Made by a program: the position numbers and the translations under genes
Notes under the pieces: generated by a model
What the model was told of the DNA's origin: nothing
Seen by the model: the letters and a program-made list of their open reading frames with translations, nothing else
Databases searched by the model: none
Shown: in pieces, positions 1 through 22,820 of the stretch
Numbering within the stretch: position 1 is the first letter of the stretch
Layout of the letters: each line of letters starts with the position of its first letter
Assembly (NCBI GenBank): GCA_947561715.1
Contig: OX387198.1
Coordinates: 12,834,001-12,898,000, forward strand
From: Ascidia mentula
Taxonomy: Eukaryota; Chordata; Ascidiacea; Phlebobranchia; Ascidiidae
Direction: 5' to 3'
Length of the DNA stretch: 64,000 nt

Positions 1-43
1 GACACCAGCAATGATAATATGTGAAAAGGAAGTGATGTTAAGG

Positions 44-3000
44 CTATGTGGCAGTTTTCTTTCTTATAACGTCCAGTTCGCGAGAATCTATTCCCACTCT
101 GCGCAGGGTCCGCTTGACGTGGGGCTTCCCCTCTTCCGTGAACCACTGTCGGCAGTACATGATCTTCATGACGTCACGCAAAAGGTCACGTTCGCGTTTC
201 CTGGCAACGCAATCAGCAAAGATTGTTTTTTATTGAGCTCTAAATTATTGCAGATTTTTTTAATTTGTAACAAATAAATCGTATGACAAAATTCACCAAA
301 ACATATGAAGTTAGTTACAATGAATATAGATAGTATTTTGAAGTTTTAAGGATTTATAACACTGTGAGTTATGTTCCTAGATAGTGTAATGGTAAACACA
401 TTTATTTGTCATGTTGTATGCACAATATAATATGTATATTGGAATAATGTTGTTGTAACAATGCCGTTATTTTTCACTTGGAAAATATCGTGCACATGTA
501 ATATCTTCCACCAAATGTAGATCAGCAGACAAAACTATTTTAGTTGATAAGTTCTGTGAAAATATAGTATCTCTGTGTTTACGCTTACAGTTGAACCAAA
601 ATTTCCCGGTTTTTAGTGTCCTGGAACAACAGAATCCGCATTTCGGCGTCACGAACGTCGGGACAATCCTTCAACTCGCCGTTCGCAATCGCGTACTTCG
701 CTGCGCACCTCAAACACTGAACGGAGTAAGCTAAACCTGAAATACATAAAGCGATGCAGACATTGAATAAAGAGTAGATTTAAAAAAAAAATTAAAAAAC
801 CTGCCCAAATTGGCTCAAATTTAAAACCGAATTTTTCATTAGAGGTACATTTGCATACCCATATCAAAACTCAAACCGCTGTGGTGTAAAAAGCTAATTA
901 TTTTGACATTCTTAATGACCTATAGTATACAGTTTGACATATCCAAAAACTCTACGCCCTGTTTCCTTCAAACGGTTTTTTTATGTGAGGAATAAAACTC
1001 ACCGTTCAGCTTTTCCTTCATCAAATCTTCAGTGTTAGTGGCGGCGTCTGTTACAACTTGCGCTAAAGATTTTCGCCTGTTGCTATGACTACTGGCAGGC
1101 GGTTTCTGATTGGACAATTTTTCCACCTCCTGCTTTGAGGCAGCAAATTTGAGCATCACGGCGCTGAGTTCACGCTGCAGTACATCCTGTCAACAAAATT
1201 TTTTCCAATCCTTGCATTTAAGTGCTTTGACTAAGAAAGTCAAAGATAAGATATTGGACATATTGAGCAAACGTCACGCACAACTGTGATCATCATCAGT
1301 TGCGTTTGGAACGTCTGCTTAGTATATCCAGCATCGTTGCTTTGGCTTTTTACATTTAATTTGAGGAAAACCATTTGTTCAGATATTTCTATCTATTACA
1401 ATTGTTTCGTAGCAAACCTGTCTGGTTTTGGATTCTTTTTCCTTTTTCGCCTGACCTTCCTTCAAACTTTCAATTTCGGCAAGGGCAGATTCCAGTCTTA
1501 TTGAAGTTTCTCTCGCCGCGTTTTCGTACTGCGCGGCCAGCCTATCACGTTCGAGGTTACTCTTGGTCAAGTCGCTCTGCCACTGTTCGAAAGTAGTTTT
1601 TGCGTCGCGTTCCTAAGTTTCATGCAAAAAGAAATGACACAGTACAAAATGTTCAGGTGTTCTGTTTAAATGCTGCTTAACTGCAAACATTAAGATTGGG
1701 AATATAATAATAATAGTTTATAGTTTTTGGAGTTCAGTACGATGACCTCACAAACATAGCAAATGTTCAAATAAGTATAAATGAACCATCTGCCAAAACT
1801 CAAAAAAACGTACCAAATGTTTGGCCAAAATTCTTTTCAAACATGTCAAATGGTTGTCAATTAAGTATTGCATGACGCCGTATGAAGCCCGATACATAGC
1901 GTACTAAGAGTGAGAACCAAAATCCTCTACCTTAAACATTCAATACCTTTTTCTTCATTTCATTCCTAAGTTGAGTAATCTCCTCTTCCAGTGATTGGTT
2001 CTGCTCAGATTTTTTCTCCAGCATTCGACTTGCTCCCTTGGTTTGTTCCTCCAAGTCGACGGAGAGGGTCTGGATTTGATCGCGCTGTTGCTCCTAGCAA
2101 ATTTTTTTGTTCTTTTTGTTGAGTGGTTCGAATTTTGAACAAACCCAATCCTCACCATGAGAACGACTTCACGCTGTCGTTGTTCTTGGAGATTATGAAA
2201 CTCGGCCAGGGTGACCATGGTCGCGGTTTTTTGTTTGTACTTTTCAATCATTTCCTCCGACTTGTGTAGGTTGTCTTGCAGTGTTTCCTAAACAATAACA
2301 TTGAAATGTTAACTGTTGTAAATCTGTTATACTTGTGCTCGTTACGTGAATTAAACATGTTTAATGCCGCTCAAGTACAAAACACAGAAGTTTGTGGAAA
2401 AATTGTTATCATACTTACAAAAATTCGTTATATTGAATACATGTTTAATTTGTTAACGAAGTGAAACACACAACTCAAAACCCTGTCACTAAACATTATT
2501 AAACAGCTTGATATTAATTACTATTTGCTCCAAGAATTCATTTCTTTCCCGTTGCAAGTTTTCAATCTCAATCGCCGAGTCGCCATGTTTGGCCTCTTTC
2601 AACATTATTTCGAGTTCTTCAATTTTTTGTTGCTTCACATCCTGTATACAGAAATGTCTGACACAATGTTCAAAAACCATTCCTGTAGTCTTTGTGACAT
2701 TTTCTCTTAAAAAATTATTTTCTCTTAAAAGTGTCAACTTTAGCAAAACTAGTCACGTTGGACATTATAGTCGAAATTAAACCCATCTTCTCCAGCAACC
2801 ATTACTTACCCTATCCCTCTTCGAAAACATAATTAAGTGGTCGTAGTTGGCCTTGATTTGTTCCTCACGTTCCACACAAGTAGCACAACATGGTTTCTCC
2901 ACAGAAACTGACCCCAAGCCACGACCGTGGGCACGTTTTGTGGACGAGGCCTCGTCGCCACATGGTTCACCCCGATTATTGATGACGTCAAACGCAGCGG

Positions 3001-6000
3001 GCATCAACGAAGCTGCGAACGCCTCCTTGTGGTCGATATCTTTGCTCCCAGATGGCGGTTTCGTCGACAAGACCCCAGCGGAAACAGAATATTTATTTGA
3101 TAACATCGTTTCTTTGGGAGGCGTTGGTGTTCTTGAATACGCGTACTCAAGTCCTTGTCGCCTGTCAACCACTCCGGGCGATTCGCTGCCTTTCGCCGCT
3201 AGACGGCGCCCGACTCTGCTGTCGTCACCCTGCGGCGAGTAGCCAGTGATGTGTGGCAGGGCAACCACTTGGCCTCCCGACATCAACTCTGCACCTGACG
3301 TGCTGATTTGCTGCCAATACAACGGGGATTTTTCCTTCCCGTCTCCGGTAAAGTTCAACCGCACGGCGGCGCTCGCGTTCGATGACGTAGTCTTGTGACG
3401 TTTCTTCGACTTCTTCTCACTAGACTTGCCTTCAACCCCATCCTCTTGACTCGACCTCCTGCCTTTTGAAACGCTGTCCTTTCTGTTACGCGAATTCTCC
3501 GGGTTTTGGGGATTTTCGACGGTAGACAGAGGGTATTCCATGTTGACGTTGGAGCCGCATACAAGGGAAGATCTGGCATTGATTGGTGGCAGAGAGCCAG
3601 TGTAAACTGCCGGCTGGCTTGTAGTAGCTGTTTGGGATGTTTGTTCTTGTAATGTCGTTTTCTTGTCCGAACCATTGGTGTCTTCGATCGCCGGAGGAGG
3701 CTCGGTCTGAAATCCAAACAAATTAAACATTTTTAGGTACGTTAATGAACTTTTTAAGGAACTGAAAAAATTAAATTAGTTTTCAAGGAACTGACTTTGT
3801 GGCACAAATTAACGTAGATGTAACACACGGCGTTTATGCTGCTGGGTCACTTCTTTAAAACTTTATTATGCATAAGTATGACTTATATGTGTGGTATTGT
3901 GTTGGATTTATGATCCAGATTATGTAAACACTGTAACACATACTGCCGCCGACATTTGGACGTATTTAACAACAGCCTATTTCGAAAATCACCACAACAT
4001 ATATACACGCTCATATGAGCTGACAGACAAACATGTTCTTTCAACGCAGCTCAGCCGACAAAAGGGAAAACAACACGGCTGCCGGTCGGATAAAAGTGGC
4101 CTTTGTTTGTTTTGGAGTTCATTGTTTTTCCGTGGGACGTTGCCTACGTGGAGTCATAACCGTACCAAAGTTGTTTCACAAAAATCCTGCCCTGTGGGCT
4201 CAAGACCCCCACCAACTAAATACAGTATGAGTATTTGAGTGTATAACACGCTGTCTTTTACACACGGTGTGTCTGGCGTTGCAACAAGTTCAAACCAAAA
4301 TAGGACCATTGGAAGCGTTTTTTTGTGTCACATTAAATGCCGACGGAAGGAAACCAGAACAAATTGCAAATTGAGGAGAGCATATTTTCTGAATTTTACC
4401 GTCATTTGCTAGCTATAACATTGCATGAGCATTGAAGCCAGGTTTGAGTTAAAATTCTACGCAAGAATTGTTTTTCGCTTGTTGCGATTGGACAAGATAT
4501 ACCAGGGCACTATTCTTATCTTGCTTTTTGACACTGAAACTATGTATTACTGAGTTACAAAGCCCTGTAGGAGATCATTTTGGCAAAAATTATGATGCTC
4601 ACTCTTTGTAAAAAAAACTGTTGCGCCCCTTATTCTGTTTGAATTAATCTAGAGACTAAAACGCAGCAAATTTCTCTAAAAAAAACAACAAAATAAGCAA
4701 ACCTGTTCTGGAACAGGCGACTCCTCTTTGATGACGCGTTCATCGACTTGCGGCAGTGACTGGTTGTGTACCGACATGGCTGAAGTTGCGAAGTGCAAAC
4801 AAACAAGTGTCTCATGGGCCGAGTTTGGACACGGGGAGGCGGCAACGAGCAACCTGGTGACGCAATTTCCACCTAGCGGCTCCTTCAGCAATCTCGTTAG
4901 CTTCGAATCTCTGTTGTTTAAAAGCGACAAATTTAGGTTGATTCTTGTGATGTTTTTCACCTGGGTTTACGCTGGGGCTTTGTAGTATCGCAGTCATGGC
5001 TGGATCATAAAACATTTCGGATCTGGGTGTATGGTTGCCATGACACCATAACCTGATGCTAAGATCACTAAGAAATCCAGAAACAGCCTCGAAATTCAAT
5101 AGCAAAAAAACTTGCGTTGTTTGAAATAACTCATGTGACCGAATATTATAATACGGGGGTTCCACCAATTTGCGTCATTCAACAAGTTATTTGAAAATAT
5201 ACATTCACGAATAACATTAAGCGTCCCTCACCGAACTGTTACAATAAACTTTAGCTTTTTAATGAATATTATAAAAAAATTGTAATCATCAAAAAAACAT
5301 TCATTGCATTAGAGAAAATTAAATAAACAGTAATAATACAACATAAATAAAATCGCGTTTGGAATTTCAAAGTACTCCAACCTGTAAGGTGTAGGTTGCT
5401 GGTTGTCGGGCTCAGTGAGGGAGTGAATTACTTTGCTGAACACTTGGAGTGATTTGTTTGCTTTCGCAGTTGCGTTGTTTCCGGTCGAATCATGAGTTGA
5501 GTGCTTGGTTGACTGCGTACAAACCAGGTCCATTTAAATTGGTTTTTAGTTTCTACAAACATGACAAAACCAAATGCTACAATTCAAGGACTGGTCAAAC
5601 CCATTTTGGTTTTTAATAATACGATTTACGTTGACCGAAGACAACTTCCAGCAATTAAATAAGAGAAAATATTTTGTGATGCAGGAAGTGTAATAAGTAA
5701 CGTTCGCTTAAGGCCAGGTTTACAACCAAAGGTTTGTTGCAAGTCCGAGTTTCTACCGAATTTTTTTTTGAAATTTGTTTCCACAGAAACTTTTTGGGAT
5801 CAAAACGGAATGGAATTGTTGTTCCTACTTGAATTGTGAAAAAAATGGTATTTTCCAATTCCAAAGGAATTTAAATTTAAACCGTTCGCATTTGGAAACG
5901 GGAGTCTCACTAATATTTGATCCTGCGGAACGTTTTGCATATAAACCATTACTTACTCTACTGACTCCAACCAGATCAACAAAGTCCATCTTCCCGACCG

Positions 6001-9000
6001 TCGCCCGAATCTTCGTCGATCTCGATCCCTCCTCACCCTCCTCCTCCTCTTCTTTGCGGAAGTAGAGAGTAAAGATAGTGTGGCTCCTCCCAGCATCCCG
6101 AACTAAGGGAAAAACACGTTAGATGGTCACACATTCGTGAGTTAGTACTTCACACAATCGTAAATTACGTCGGTTAGGGTTTCGACGAAGCTGTTTATTG
6201 ACGTCATCAATGTGGTTGACGGGCAATTCGGTGATGCCATCCAACTTCGACGTATCGCCCGTGTCGTGAAAGCGGATGTTGTCAGTTGCTGAGGAATCCT
6301 TTGTGCAATAAAAGGAAACCCAATATAATGTAAGCCGTGTAAAGTGACATTTTTCTACAGAGTACCGAAACCTGTTTTGAAATGGAAATTTTGTTTGACG
6401 TAAAATATTATTGATGGCAAATTGATGCAAAATGTTTTTTGAAAACCTACCAGAATATCGTAAAACTTTTCGTTGTACAGTTGAATAAACGACATCGTCA
6501 GTTTCACGTCATCGGGTATTTTTTCCATCGCTGTGTCGTCACAGATCGAACAAAAAAGATAACAAACATGTAATTTCAACATTTAAGACAGTTGTAGCAA
6601 TTGTAGCGTAGTTTAAACTTTTGCAATGCCATGTACTGAATTAAAAATGCCCACAACATCGCAAATAAAAATATTTTAATTGCGTGGATATTCTTCGACA
6701 CTATCGTTGTCCCATCGTACTCGTCTTTGAGCAAACAAATATTATAATTTTTTTTTAAAACGACTGTCTCATCCGAAATATCTTATTAGCAAAAACGAGT
6801 GTTATGTTACATTCATTTACATGCGAGTATGGATTCCGCCGCCCTGGTAATAATTCCCTTGTGTTTTCCGCTGCTTGCTTTCCCAAACAAAGTATAACTT
6901 TTTCCAGTTCCAGGCGAGCCGTACGTGATGTAACAGGTTTTGTGTCCCTAGAAGAAAAAAATTAAAATAACCAAGGTGGAAAATCAATAATACAATTTGT
7001 TAAATTCCAATAATATTTTTTGAGTACTAGTGGCAATCGTAAAAGGGATTCTAAGCTTAGGATTGAATGTCTTTACACAGCTTATTGAACACGTGTGTGT
7101 TATTTGCAAATGAAACAGTTGTAACTTTGCGACTTTCAAATATTAACATTGTGACAGACAATATGACCAAATAATAATAAATCCACATAATGTAAGCGGC
7201 TCAAAGCTACATGCTTGTAACAACACATCACGCGCCAGAGTTGTTTGTCCAAATATTTGACACCCTTCACCGGGACTACTGGGTCGGTTAAAGCGTTAAG
7301 TGGCCAACTCAACTACACACGACACACCTTCAACACCATCTCGACAAGGGGATGGGCCGTGACGTCATAAACGTCTTTCTGCGTCGACGACTCGTCGAGT
7401 GCGGAGTCGAAACGGAATGAGTGCTTGCTGCCGTTCTGTGGAAAGCGCGAAAACATGGTAGCTGTTACAGTCTGGAATTTAAATCAAAGCAACTCTTAAA
7501 CAAAAACTTTCACAGAAACTTGACTTAATACGTACAGCATACGTTTCACTCACACACTCAAAAGGTTTTTTGGTTTTGGAAATATATATTTTCCTGGACA
7601 TGGTTAGGTATATCGTTTAAATGGTAAATACAACTTATTGCTAAAGACTATGGGTAACAATGGCGGTGTATGAATAAGGTAAAATGTTGTGAAGTATTTA
7701 ACCAAAAGTACTTTTTAATATATTATCTCTTGCCAAATAATATAACCTAAAACGATTAACAATAAAAATATATTAATTGAATTGGGGCAATCTCAGAACA
7801 TACACAACTACTTTCTAAATATGTTGACTAACATTTTCCTTTTTGGCGCTCGGTCTTGTTGAAAGCACAACAACTTTTCCTCCCTTAACAGAAGTGCTGC
7901 GTAATCTGCTGCTTGATCCACCACCTGTTATGTGGAAAAATTTAATTAGTAACATTGAAAAAGACCTCATGGTGTGCCAAAAGAAGGCTACACATTGTCT
8001 TCATCCCTTTATCGATGTCACTTTAACAAAATAAACGAATTAAATCTGTTGGTCAAACTTCACAAGCATTATGTGAGTACGCTTCATGGGTTAAAGTCAA
8101 CTGTATATCACTGCACAACACGATGTTAAACTGTGTTTGCCTATAGACAAAACGCATGGAAAATAATATTCACCAAGGCCCAATAAACGCAAAACATCTT
8201 GTTATACAAAGGTAGGTTTAAATGAACAGGGGTCCGAAAACTCATTTTTGCGTGACCCACAAACAATATTCTAATGTCTTGCGACCCAAAAAAGATTATA
8301 TGTGATTTGACTGCCAAACATTCTGCTCAACACAATGTAACCCTGACGTAAGAATGAAATTATTGCATTGACACCTTAACACAGGCGATGATATTTCGCG
8401 ACCCAAATTTGCGAACGGCTTAGAGGACAGGAATTTGAAACATTACTCGTTGCTTTGTTAAAAATAGTAATTTTGGCAGACTTAGAGGCATGCTCTTGAA
8501 ATAAAGTAAAATAAACAAAAACCAAGATTTTAAAACTATACCGAATTCCTGGTCGTCGATTGGGCGAATTCGCACGTGGACCTGAAAATCCAGGCGTTCC
8601 ACTGTTTCATTTGTCGAAACATCTGAGTCATGAATTCGTTCATTAGAACTGCATTCAAGTCTGACTTGGTTTTCGGTGTTTGCGGAGTCCGGCGGATCGG
8701 AGTTTACTGAAGAATCGGTGGTGGAAGATGGTGGATTGCGAAAGTTGGCCTGGTCATTCTTTGCTTCCGAGTCAGTGCTCTGGACGCTGCTGACTTCGCT
8801 CCTGTCGGAATAAAAAGATGACAACGATGAGTCGGACGCTTCCCTCTTCAATGGTTTCGGTTCAAAGCGGGTGACGCGACTCGAAGGAAATCTACTCATT
8901 CGATCGGCTTTTTGTGCGTAAGAAATTTCCACGCACTGTTTGGAACGCAGAGGCACTATTGGCCCCAACGACGTCTGCCGGCCGGTGTCGGCGCAAGCTG

Positions 9001-9352
9001 TGGCTGGCAAAACGCCATGTCGGAGGTTGTCGCTTTCCTTACGACTGCTGTACTTGCTAAAACTGGTCGAGGCATCAATCCAGTCCCTTATGCGAGGATG
9101 CGCGGTCGTGGGAGGCCAGAGAAGATGAAGAGGAGCGGAATCACGAGGGGAAGAGTCCTCCAACCCTAACGATCGTCGCTTTGACGATGAATTTCGAAAG
9201 GAAGAAGACATCTCAATCTTTTTCATCCTAACTCCATCGGGAAAATAATTCCGCGCTCCCCTTATTAGAGGCGTGCGAGGTATTTCTGATCTTGCTGAGA
9301 GTCTGTCACGTCCACGGTCGTAATTACACCTTTCTTCCACTATTTTGTCCAT
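44..9352 (-). CDS. Divergent kinesin-like motor protein, 17 exons, 1280 aa
   Basis: Exons in transcript order: 8542-9352, 7833-7924, 7328-7435, 6821-6947, 6451-6530, 6133-6298, 5957-6102, 5382-5512, 4703-4910, 2810-3706, 2522-2641, 2156-2287, 1947-2093, 1418-1612, 1003-1186, 589-730, 44-200. All junctions are GT-AG and phases agree. Residues 1-255 are a Ser/Arg-rich, probably disordered N-terminal extension. The motor follows (about 256-620): entry strand FQVHVRIRP, P-loop GSPGTGKS (347-354), switch I region RDAGRSH (463-469), switch II VDLVGVSR (503-510), then ANKSL and DSKLTRLL. Residues 624-905 are low complexity, about 905-1150 coiled coil, and the last ~100 residues are basic, with CLRC near their start. 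Family knowledge: kinesins use ATP to move on microtubules. Odd: switch II normally reads DLAGSE; here the Glu is Ser. Switch I also lacks its usual Asn and Ser pair. I cannot assign a KIF class. The start is the first Met of a long open exon; an upstream non-coding exon is possible. Confidence 0.88.
8227..8430. repeat. hAT-like element fragment in kinesin intron 1
   Basis: The stretch opens with CAGGGGTCCGAAAAC and contains several copies of the phrase GCGACCCA, a pattern typical of non-autonomous hAT elements. I found no matching terminal repeat at the right side and no clear target duplication, so it is probably truncated or old. The right limit is approximate. Confidence 0.3.
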
Positions 9353-12300
9353 CGCAAATTTGCGACTACTTTACATTTAACCGTGCACACATTGTGCCTT
9401 GTCTTTTATAGCTTTTTGTTGCCTTTTCGCCTTTACCCGCATAAATATAAAACTACTTTCAAAACTCAATTTCACTAAAAACAAAGAATTTCTTCTTACA
9501 TATAAAAGACAAAAATTTAAACATTAGTATACGACAATGTCTTAAATTTCCCAAAATGTTAATTCTCATCTAAATTCCTTGTATAAGATCTTTGGATTAT
9601 AAGCCAATAAACCAAAAACCTCAATTGTGTAAAGTTTCTAAAACACATATATTTAAACGCCAAAAAAGCGCACGAGTTCTTTAAAGTAAATAAAAGCAAA
9701 ATCTCGTTGATTTGCTGCTAACATTAGCAATAACAATAACACTCATGTCCTCTTCCCAACGCACAAGCTTTGTATGTCGGGGAAAGTAAAGTTAACCAGG
9801 GAAAATCGATTGAATAAAGTGGGTGAGTATTTGCACAGATGCCTGGATGGGACGCCGAAACAAGGACGATTATCCACGAGTGCCCATTTCAAGTGCCTAC
9901 GGGGGACATGTCCAGAAAAATAAATTATTCTACCCAAATGATAGGTATTTCGTAGCAGTGGGACAGATTTTTAAAGAAACGTCGCGCAAAACGTGCTGAA
10001 ATTACTCAACCGAGTAACAAAATGGGTAAGCTGTGTTGTTGTTCTGCTGTTCTAACGGTTGGACAGACTGGCTTTTGTCTACGGTTCAAGTGCGTTCTTG
10101 CAGTTGACCAGCGACATACGTTTGGATTGGCTACTTTACTGGGCTCAAGTATGTTATGGAGTACTTCGTTTCAGTAATGAGGTTAACTGTGTCAAAAATA
10201 TTTCAAAGCTCTTCAAAGTTTTGCGAAGGAAATAAGGTTCGCACCATTTCATGTTGCCAATTTTTAAGTATTTGTATTTTATCTTGTATCATTAAAACGA
10301 GAATGCACGTTCAAATACAAATGTACTTTAAAATTTTACCTTGATTTAGTTGCTTTGCCGGGCTTGCTTTTGCTCTTTGCTCCTCTGAAACCACGCATCT
10401 TAGGTGTCGTCCATTTTGTCCAGTTTGTGTGAAAAATCTTTTCAAACAAGATTCCACCTCACACAACCAAAATGCTTATTCTTATGTCCTAAATCTGTGC
10501 TTACTTTGAAAGCTGTGAAATATATCCAGTTGCCAGTAATGAAATATATGGAAGCAAATAGTCAAACAATTCGTTTGTGCTCTGGCTTGCATGCCTCAGC
10601 AAATAAAGTTCTTTATTCCAACTTCAGACAATGCAACAGTTGCTTTACCCGCACCACGTTTCCCTACCAGCTAACTTTACCACTTGTAACCAACAACACG
10701 GCAGCTGTTTGACTCTGACATTGAAAGAGCTTTAAATTCAGGTTACAATGCCCGCCCATGGAAATCAATATGTGCTCAGGGTCCACTTCGGCATTCATCA
10801 CAGCGATGTGCTGAAAAATTGGGGTTACGTATTTACACAGCGCATGTGGACGTTTATGTTCCCGCCATTATTGTAACCTATTGCTTCCTCGTCTTATCTA
10901 AACACTACCTGAAGTGGATTGTCGATACCTCGCATAGAATGCGGCCCACAAAAAGTCAACAGGGGCTTCCTTTTAAATGCCTTTGTGACGTGACAGGCAA
11001 TATCATTATTCTGGATTTGTATTCTGAGCGGGCCTTGATGCTGCCCACGCAGTAATAACATTAGGTTACAACACAAAGGGATTGGAATTAATTGCTGGGC
11101 TCTTCTACCGGTTGGTTTATCTACTATTAAACTTTGAGAGCATACTTCATAAGCAATAAAGCAGTTATTGCCCCTACTGCGTAGCAATAACAAAATCTTC
11201 TTCGATTCATTTGGCGGCAAATTTAATGAGCGACGTCACAGTTCTTCCAACGTAGAAATTGGTTTTTGGTATACATTTTTACATAGTGTGCATACTATGT
11301 GTTTTCTTTTATCCGATTTCAAACAAAAAAAAACTCGAACTAGGGATGTGCCATGGCGAACCCGAACCCGAATAGATTCGCCGAATATGAGCACAGATTC
11401 CATATTCGTTTTTTTTGCATATTACCCGTTTTTTGGACCCAGTCTGTGATACTCGCCGACTTACGATTTTTCTGTTGTTTGTTGTAAAGGTTTTTCGTGA
11501 AGTGTTACCATAATAATAAATGCCCACGTTTATTTGTTCCACTCATGATAAGCTAACCTAAACATAGCATTATGTTTGGCAATTAAAACTTTATGCAATA
11601 CCGATAAAATACACGAATCGGTGTTAACATACTGCCGGGTCCAAATTATCCGGCCGGATTTGAATGATAACTATCCGGATCCGTCCGGGCCGGATAATTT
11701 GGAACTGGGGACATCACTACAATACACATCTAAGCACCTTGATTGTTCTAGTATAGAACGTATATTACTACTGCTGTTATATTTACATAAAGTTGTCAGA
11801 CACTGGTAATAAATGTTAGTAAAATAGGCTACTTTTAAAGTCAATTGGCGCAAATGGACATCAGATTCTCATCCAAACAGAATAATTTTAATTGCTATTG
11901 CTGTCATACGTCAGATGCACGCAGATTAAATCTCAACCACCACAGAAATAGGATTTTGACTTCTCCACACTGAAGGACGCGTTCGCGTTCGCGTTCGATT
12001 TTCTCACACTGAAATACTTAGAAAACATCTGTGTTAGCTTTGTTCGTTCTCGATAATCTCGTAAAGTCGATTGGCGGATATATTCAAAAGCGATATAACC
12101 ACGCAGAATGTGTCTTGCCAACGAAAAATTGGTATTTCTCTCAGATGGCCGAAAACTCTTCACAGGGCTTAACACTTCGCCTAGGGCAGCTCCGACCTCT
12201 GGGTTCCTTTTGTTTAGTCACTTGGCTACATTTGAAGAGCGACTCGATCACTACTTAAAACAGTCGTCAAGTTTTGGTTCCAAGCGAATCGACGACGTTG

Positions 12301-13948
12301 GCCTCTCCTAAGACAAAGACTTATTTCTTGTACGGTTCCCTTACCCTCTATTAAAACTTATAAGTTATCGATCAGTTTTCGGCTGAACAAACAATACAAC
12401 CTTTCGAAGAGCAAGATGATTTCAACACTGTAGCTTCCAGTGTTCGAAGTACAATCAAAACTAAAGTTTTATTCCACTCGGCCTTGCATATGTGAAAGAA
12501 CAAAAAAACAGTATTAATACTCACTGTATGAATGAAAATGTATTTGTATTGTGGTTCAAATTTTTGTCTTTTCACTATACACTAATACATGGAGAGTTAA
12601 AGCAAACAACGAAACTTTATTTCAATATGCAACGAGAGAAGACACTAAAATAACGTAAGCGATCCGCAAATTGCACGAGGAAAGTACAATGGGAAAAGGA
12701 ACACTCGCCAACCGCAACAACACAACGCTAAAGTATAATTTCACCAAAACAAGCAAACAGGTGCTGGGATTATTCACCGCCAGACCGGACAGAGTACTTT
12801 TCAGTTAAAATTTTGAAAACAAAATGTGACGAAAGTTTACGCATTTTTGTGCCCGTGACCAATCACCGCAAAAAAGCTACGAGTTTGAGATAAACTTATG
12901 CATACAACTTATACTTATTTGGAAAACTTATACGCGTATGGACTATATACGTTCACTTACAAAATGCATTGGGCTTTGAAACGTCCTGATTTCGCAATAC
13001 TCAGTAAAAATGCTACTTAAAAATCAAAACGACGAAAGTGCAACGAGACCAGTTTCGGAAACGATTTGTCAGGTCTTTCCTGAAAAAAGGATCAATATTA
13101 AACCACACAAAATCCATAAAAGTATAAGGTCCGTGCACTATTTTAAACAAAACGCAAACCAAGCATATCCGCAGACCTGAAAAGCAAATGTGCAAAAGCC
13201 TTACTTTTTGAAACTATTCACCGAAAAAAGCCAGTGAACAATTTAAATCACCATGCAGCACAAATGTGTTTCATGGGTTAAGTTAGGTATCTTTAAATGT
13301 GATCCTTATGCAAAAAAAAACGGGCATCCTTTAAGCCGACAATATGGAAAAAGTGCCCTAGTAACACTGTGGGACAAGATGCGTGTGTCTGTGTACTATG
13401 TACATTTAATCAGTGGTTATGCTCAATGGTAAGATGCATAGACAATGGCTTGAAGCTTTGTAATTGATGTCATAAGGCATAAATTTGCTTGTAGTAAACT
13501 ATAGCGCTTGGGCATGATTATTGTAAAGAAAGAGTGAATCAGAAGGGTGATATGCAACGCACTTAGCGTGGTTGTAACCAAAGAAACAAACATATCCTTT
13601 TTGTGCTTGCAACATGAAAGTACAATCGGGGGGAGTGTGGCGCCATACCGCGCAAAACACTGGCTCTGGCGAATAAACCATGGATGCCACACACAATAAG
13701 TGCAGACTTATAAAATACAAATTTTACGGAACAAGCAAAACCATTTTTAACGCCCTAACTAATAAATATACAACGAAGTACTTTAAAGCGCGAATAAAAA
13801 CCGAAGCCCAAATGCCAAAACGCCAATACTGCATGAGGTTAACTACATCATTCCGCAAACCATCACATTGCGTAAGACTATGTTCCTCACGGGCAACAAT
13901 ATGCTCTACTGGGTTGTAAATTCGGGTTGTGATTTTGAGGCACCGTCA
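9353..13948. other. Intergenic region between kinesin 5' end and MSK 3' end
   Basis: This 4.6-kb AT-rich stretch has only short unconvincing open frames on both strands and no recognisable protein. Its right part should hold the 3' UTR of the MSK gene and its left part the kinesin promoter, but I see no decisive signal for either. It contains a small inverted repeat (listed separately) and a short GTTCGC triplication near 11980. Confidence 0.6.
11641..11702. repeat. Perfect 15-bp inverted repeat, part of a dispersed repeat
   Basis: CCAAATTATCCGGCC at 11641-11655 is matched by its exact reverse complement GGCCGGATAATTTGG at 11688-11702, with a 32-bp spacer that also carries CCGGAT motifs. The right arm and the ~20 bp after it recur in diverged form near 60337-60365 (CCGGATAATTTTGAACTGG, then a shared ACATCAC), so this is likely one end of a dispersed element and not a unique regulatory palindrome. 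Confidence 0.55.

Positions 13949-22820
<8,872 letters not shown>

Noticed and set aside
649-867. Kinesin ending at a stop at 649
   Set aside because: It requires an acceptor at the CAG near 715. The TTTAG acceptor ending at 731 fits the phase of exon 15 and leads through a strong donor at 588 to exon 17, giving a longer consistent protein.
2847-3242. 131-codon plus-strand open frame
   Set aside because: It lies exactly antisense to kinesin exon 10, is GC-rich only because that exon is, and resembles no known protein.
11321-11400. CCGAACCCGAAT tract as a telomere-like repeat
   Set aside because: Only two or three imperfect units; it looks like the end of a degraded transposon or chance, not a telomeric array.
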